From assembly GCF_900291015.1 (NCBI RefSeq), contig NZ_OLKL01000010.1, positions 62,367 through 126,366 of the forward strand: DNA of 64,000 nt, in the 5' to 3' direction. This DNA comes from Pseudomonas persica. GTDB lineage: Bacteria > Pseudomonadota > Gammaproteobacteria > Pseudomonadales > Pseudomonadaceae. Shown in pieces: positions 63,307-64,000 of the stretch. The notes under the pieces are model-generated. The model searched no databases and had not been told where the DNA came from. It saw only the letters and a program-made list of their open reading frames with translations. The translations under genes were made by a program, and so were the position numbers. Position 1 is the stretch's first letter. Each line of letters starts with the position of its first letter.

Positions 63307-64000
63307 ATGCATATATTGCTGACAGGCGGCACCGGGTTGATTGGCAAGCACCTGTGCCAGTACTGGCTCGGCCAGGGTCATCGCCTGACGGTGTGGAGCC
63401 GGCGACCTGAGCAGGTGCCGAAAATCTGTGGGACCGGCGTACGTGGCATCGCCCGCCTGGAGCAACTGGAGGCGGATGATCAACTGGACGCGGTGATCAA
63501 CCTGGCCGGCGCGCCGATTGCCGACCGGCCCTGGACGGCCGCTCGGCGCAACCTGCTGTGGGCCAGCCGCGTTACCCTCACCGAGCAGTTGCTGGCCTGG
63601 CTGGGCACCCGCGAACAGCGCCCGGAAGTGCTGATCTCCGGCTCTGCGGTGGGCTGGTACGGCGACGGTGGCGAACGCGAGCTGACCGAGGCTTCACCGC
63701 CGGTGCGCGAAGATTTCGCCAGCCAGTTGTGCATTGCCTGGGAAGAGACGGCCCTGCGTTCCCAGGCCCAGGGCATTCGCGTGGTGCTGGTGCGTACCGG
63801 CTTGGTGCTGGCCAGTGATGGCGGCTTTTTGTCGCGCCTGCGCATGCCCTTCAAACTGGGGCTGGGTGGCCCTTTGGGTGACGGGCGGCAGTGGATGCCC
63901 TGGGTCCATATAGATGACCAGGTCGCCCTGATTGATTTTCTCTTGCAGCACAAGGATGCCAGCGGTCCTTATAATGCCTGCGCCCCGGAGCCGGTGCGCA
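63307..64000 (+). CDS. TIGR01777 family NAD-dependent epimerase-like protein (partial)
   Basis: The first 231 codons of a protein cut by the window end. MHILLTGGTGLIGKHLCQYW is the NAD-binding motif; INLAGAPIADRPWTAARRN is the TIGR01777 (YfcH) signature, followed by ISGSAVGWYGDGGERELTEA, where the Ser and Tyr align with the extended-SDR active site, and WVHIDDQVALIDFLL. Function unknown; relatives act in cell division or sugar metabolism. It is divergent from the flavin oxidoreductase and may share its operator. Confidence 0.88.
   Translation, partial: MHILLTGGTGLIGKHLCQYWLGQGHRLTVWSRRPEQVPKICGTGVRGIARLEQLEADDQLDAVINLAGAPIADRPWTAARRNLLWASRVTLTEQLLAWLGTREQRPEVLISGSAVGWYGDGGERELTEASPPVREDFASQLCIAWEETALRSQAQGIRVVLVRTGLVLASDGGFLSRLRMPFKLGLGGPLGDGRQWMPWVHIDDQVALIDFLLQHKDASGPYNACAPEPVR

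Overview
The window is high-GC Pseudomonas DNA, almost certainly from the Pseudomonas putida group. The evidence is the gene content and order (ispB/rplU-rpmA-obgE-proB; lolB-ispE-tRNA-Gln-prs-rplY-pth-ychF; hemA-prfA-prmC-moeB-murI; a light-type MerR/photolyase cluster) and the many palindromic REP elements built around GCGGGTTTACCCGC next to CTGTGGGAGC. It is ordinary chromosome: I see no insertion sequence, prophage, integrase or CRISPR array. Family names come from motif recognition; no searches were run.

Layout. 1-6.3 kb: DUF3015 protein (cut by the window edge), a Lon-type protease, small membrane and cytosolic proteins, an FKBP isomerase, a small gene behind a Fur box, and YjdM. 6.4-11.4 kb: divergent ispB and rplU-rpmA, then obgE, proB and creA. 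11.4-16.3 kb: mksF-mksE-mksB condensin operon. 16.5-20.9 kb: a cryptic holD (DNA polymerase III psi) coupled to rimI, carbonic anhydrase, an M15-like peptidase, and a LysR/LysE pair. 20.9-30 kb: tRNA-Met, two MFS transporters, the alkylation-repair pair alkA-like/ada, a large MscS-type channel and a DUF3422 protein. 30-34.2 kb: a small DUF3077/DUF6124-like gene behind a long, apparently structured RNA leader, and a three-gene operon (NTF2-like protein, NCS1 permease, aldehyde dehydrogenase) of unknown substrate. 34.5-44.6 kb: YcaC-type hydrolase, PPK2, CPA2 antiporter, AI-2E-family protein, a tripartite efflux system (OMF, HlyD, DUF2955), SulP transporter and OsmC protein. 44.7-51.5 kb: translation, isoprenoid and outer-membrane housekeeping genes. 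51.5-52.6 kb: a gene-free stretch holding a long imperfect inverted repeat flanked by hexamer arrays. 52.6-57.9 kb: hemA-prfA-prmC-moeB-murI and a PagL lipid A deacylase. 58-64 kb: an overlapping operon DUF523/YbgA - MerR - photolyase - SDR, a flavin oxidoreductase, and a TIGR01777 protein running off the end.

How the parts fit: most blocks are growth machinery (ribosomal proteins, release factor and its methylase, peptidyl-tRNA hydrolase, PRPP, haem, cell-wall glutamate, quinone side chain) and stress or repair functions. The most unusual signals are non-coding: the pseudoknot-capable leader before the gene at 30127-30372, the matching palindromes in the photolyase region, the inverted-repeat element before hemA, and a second dispersed repeat (29897 and 34366) that is not a standard REP.
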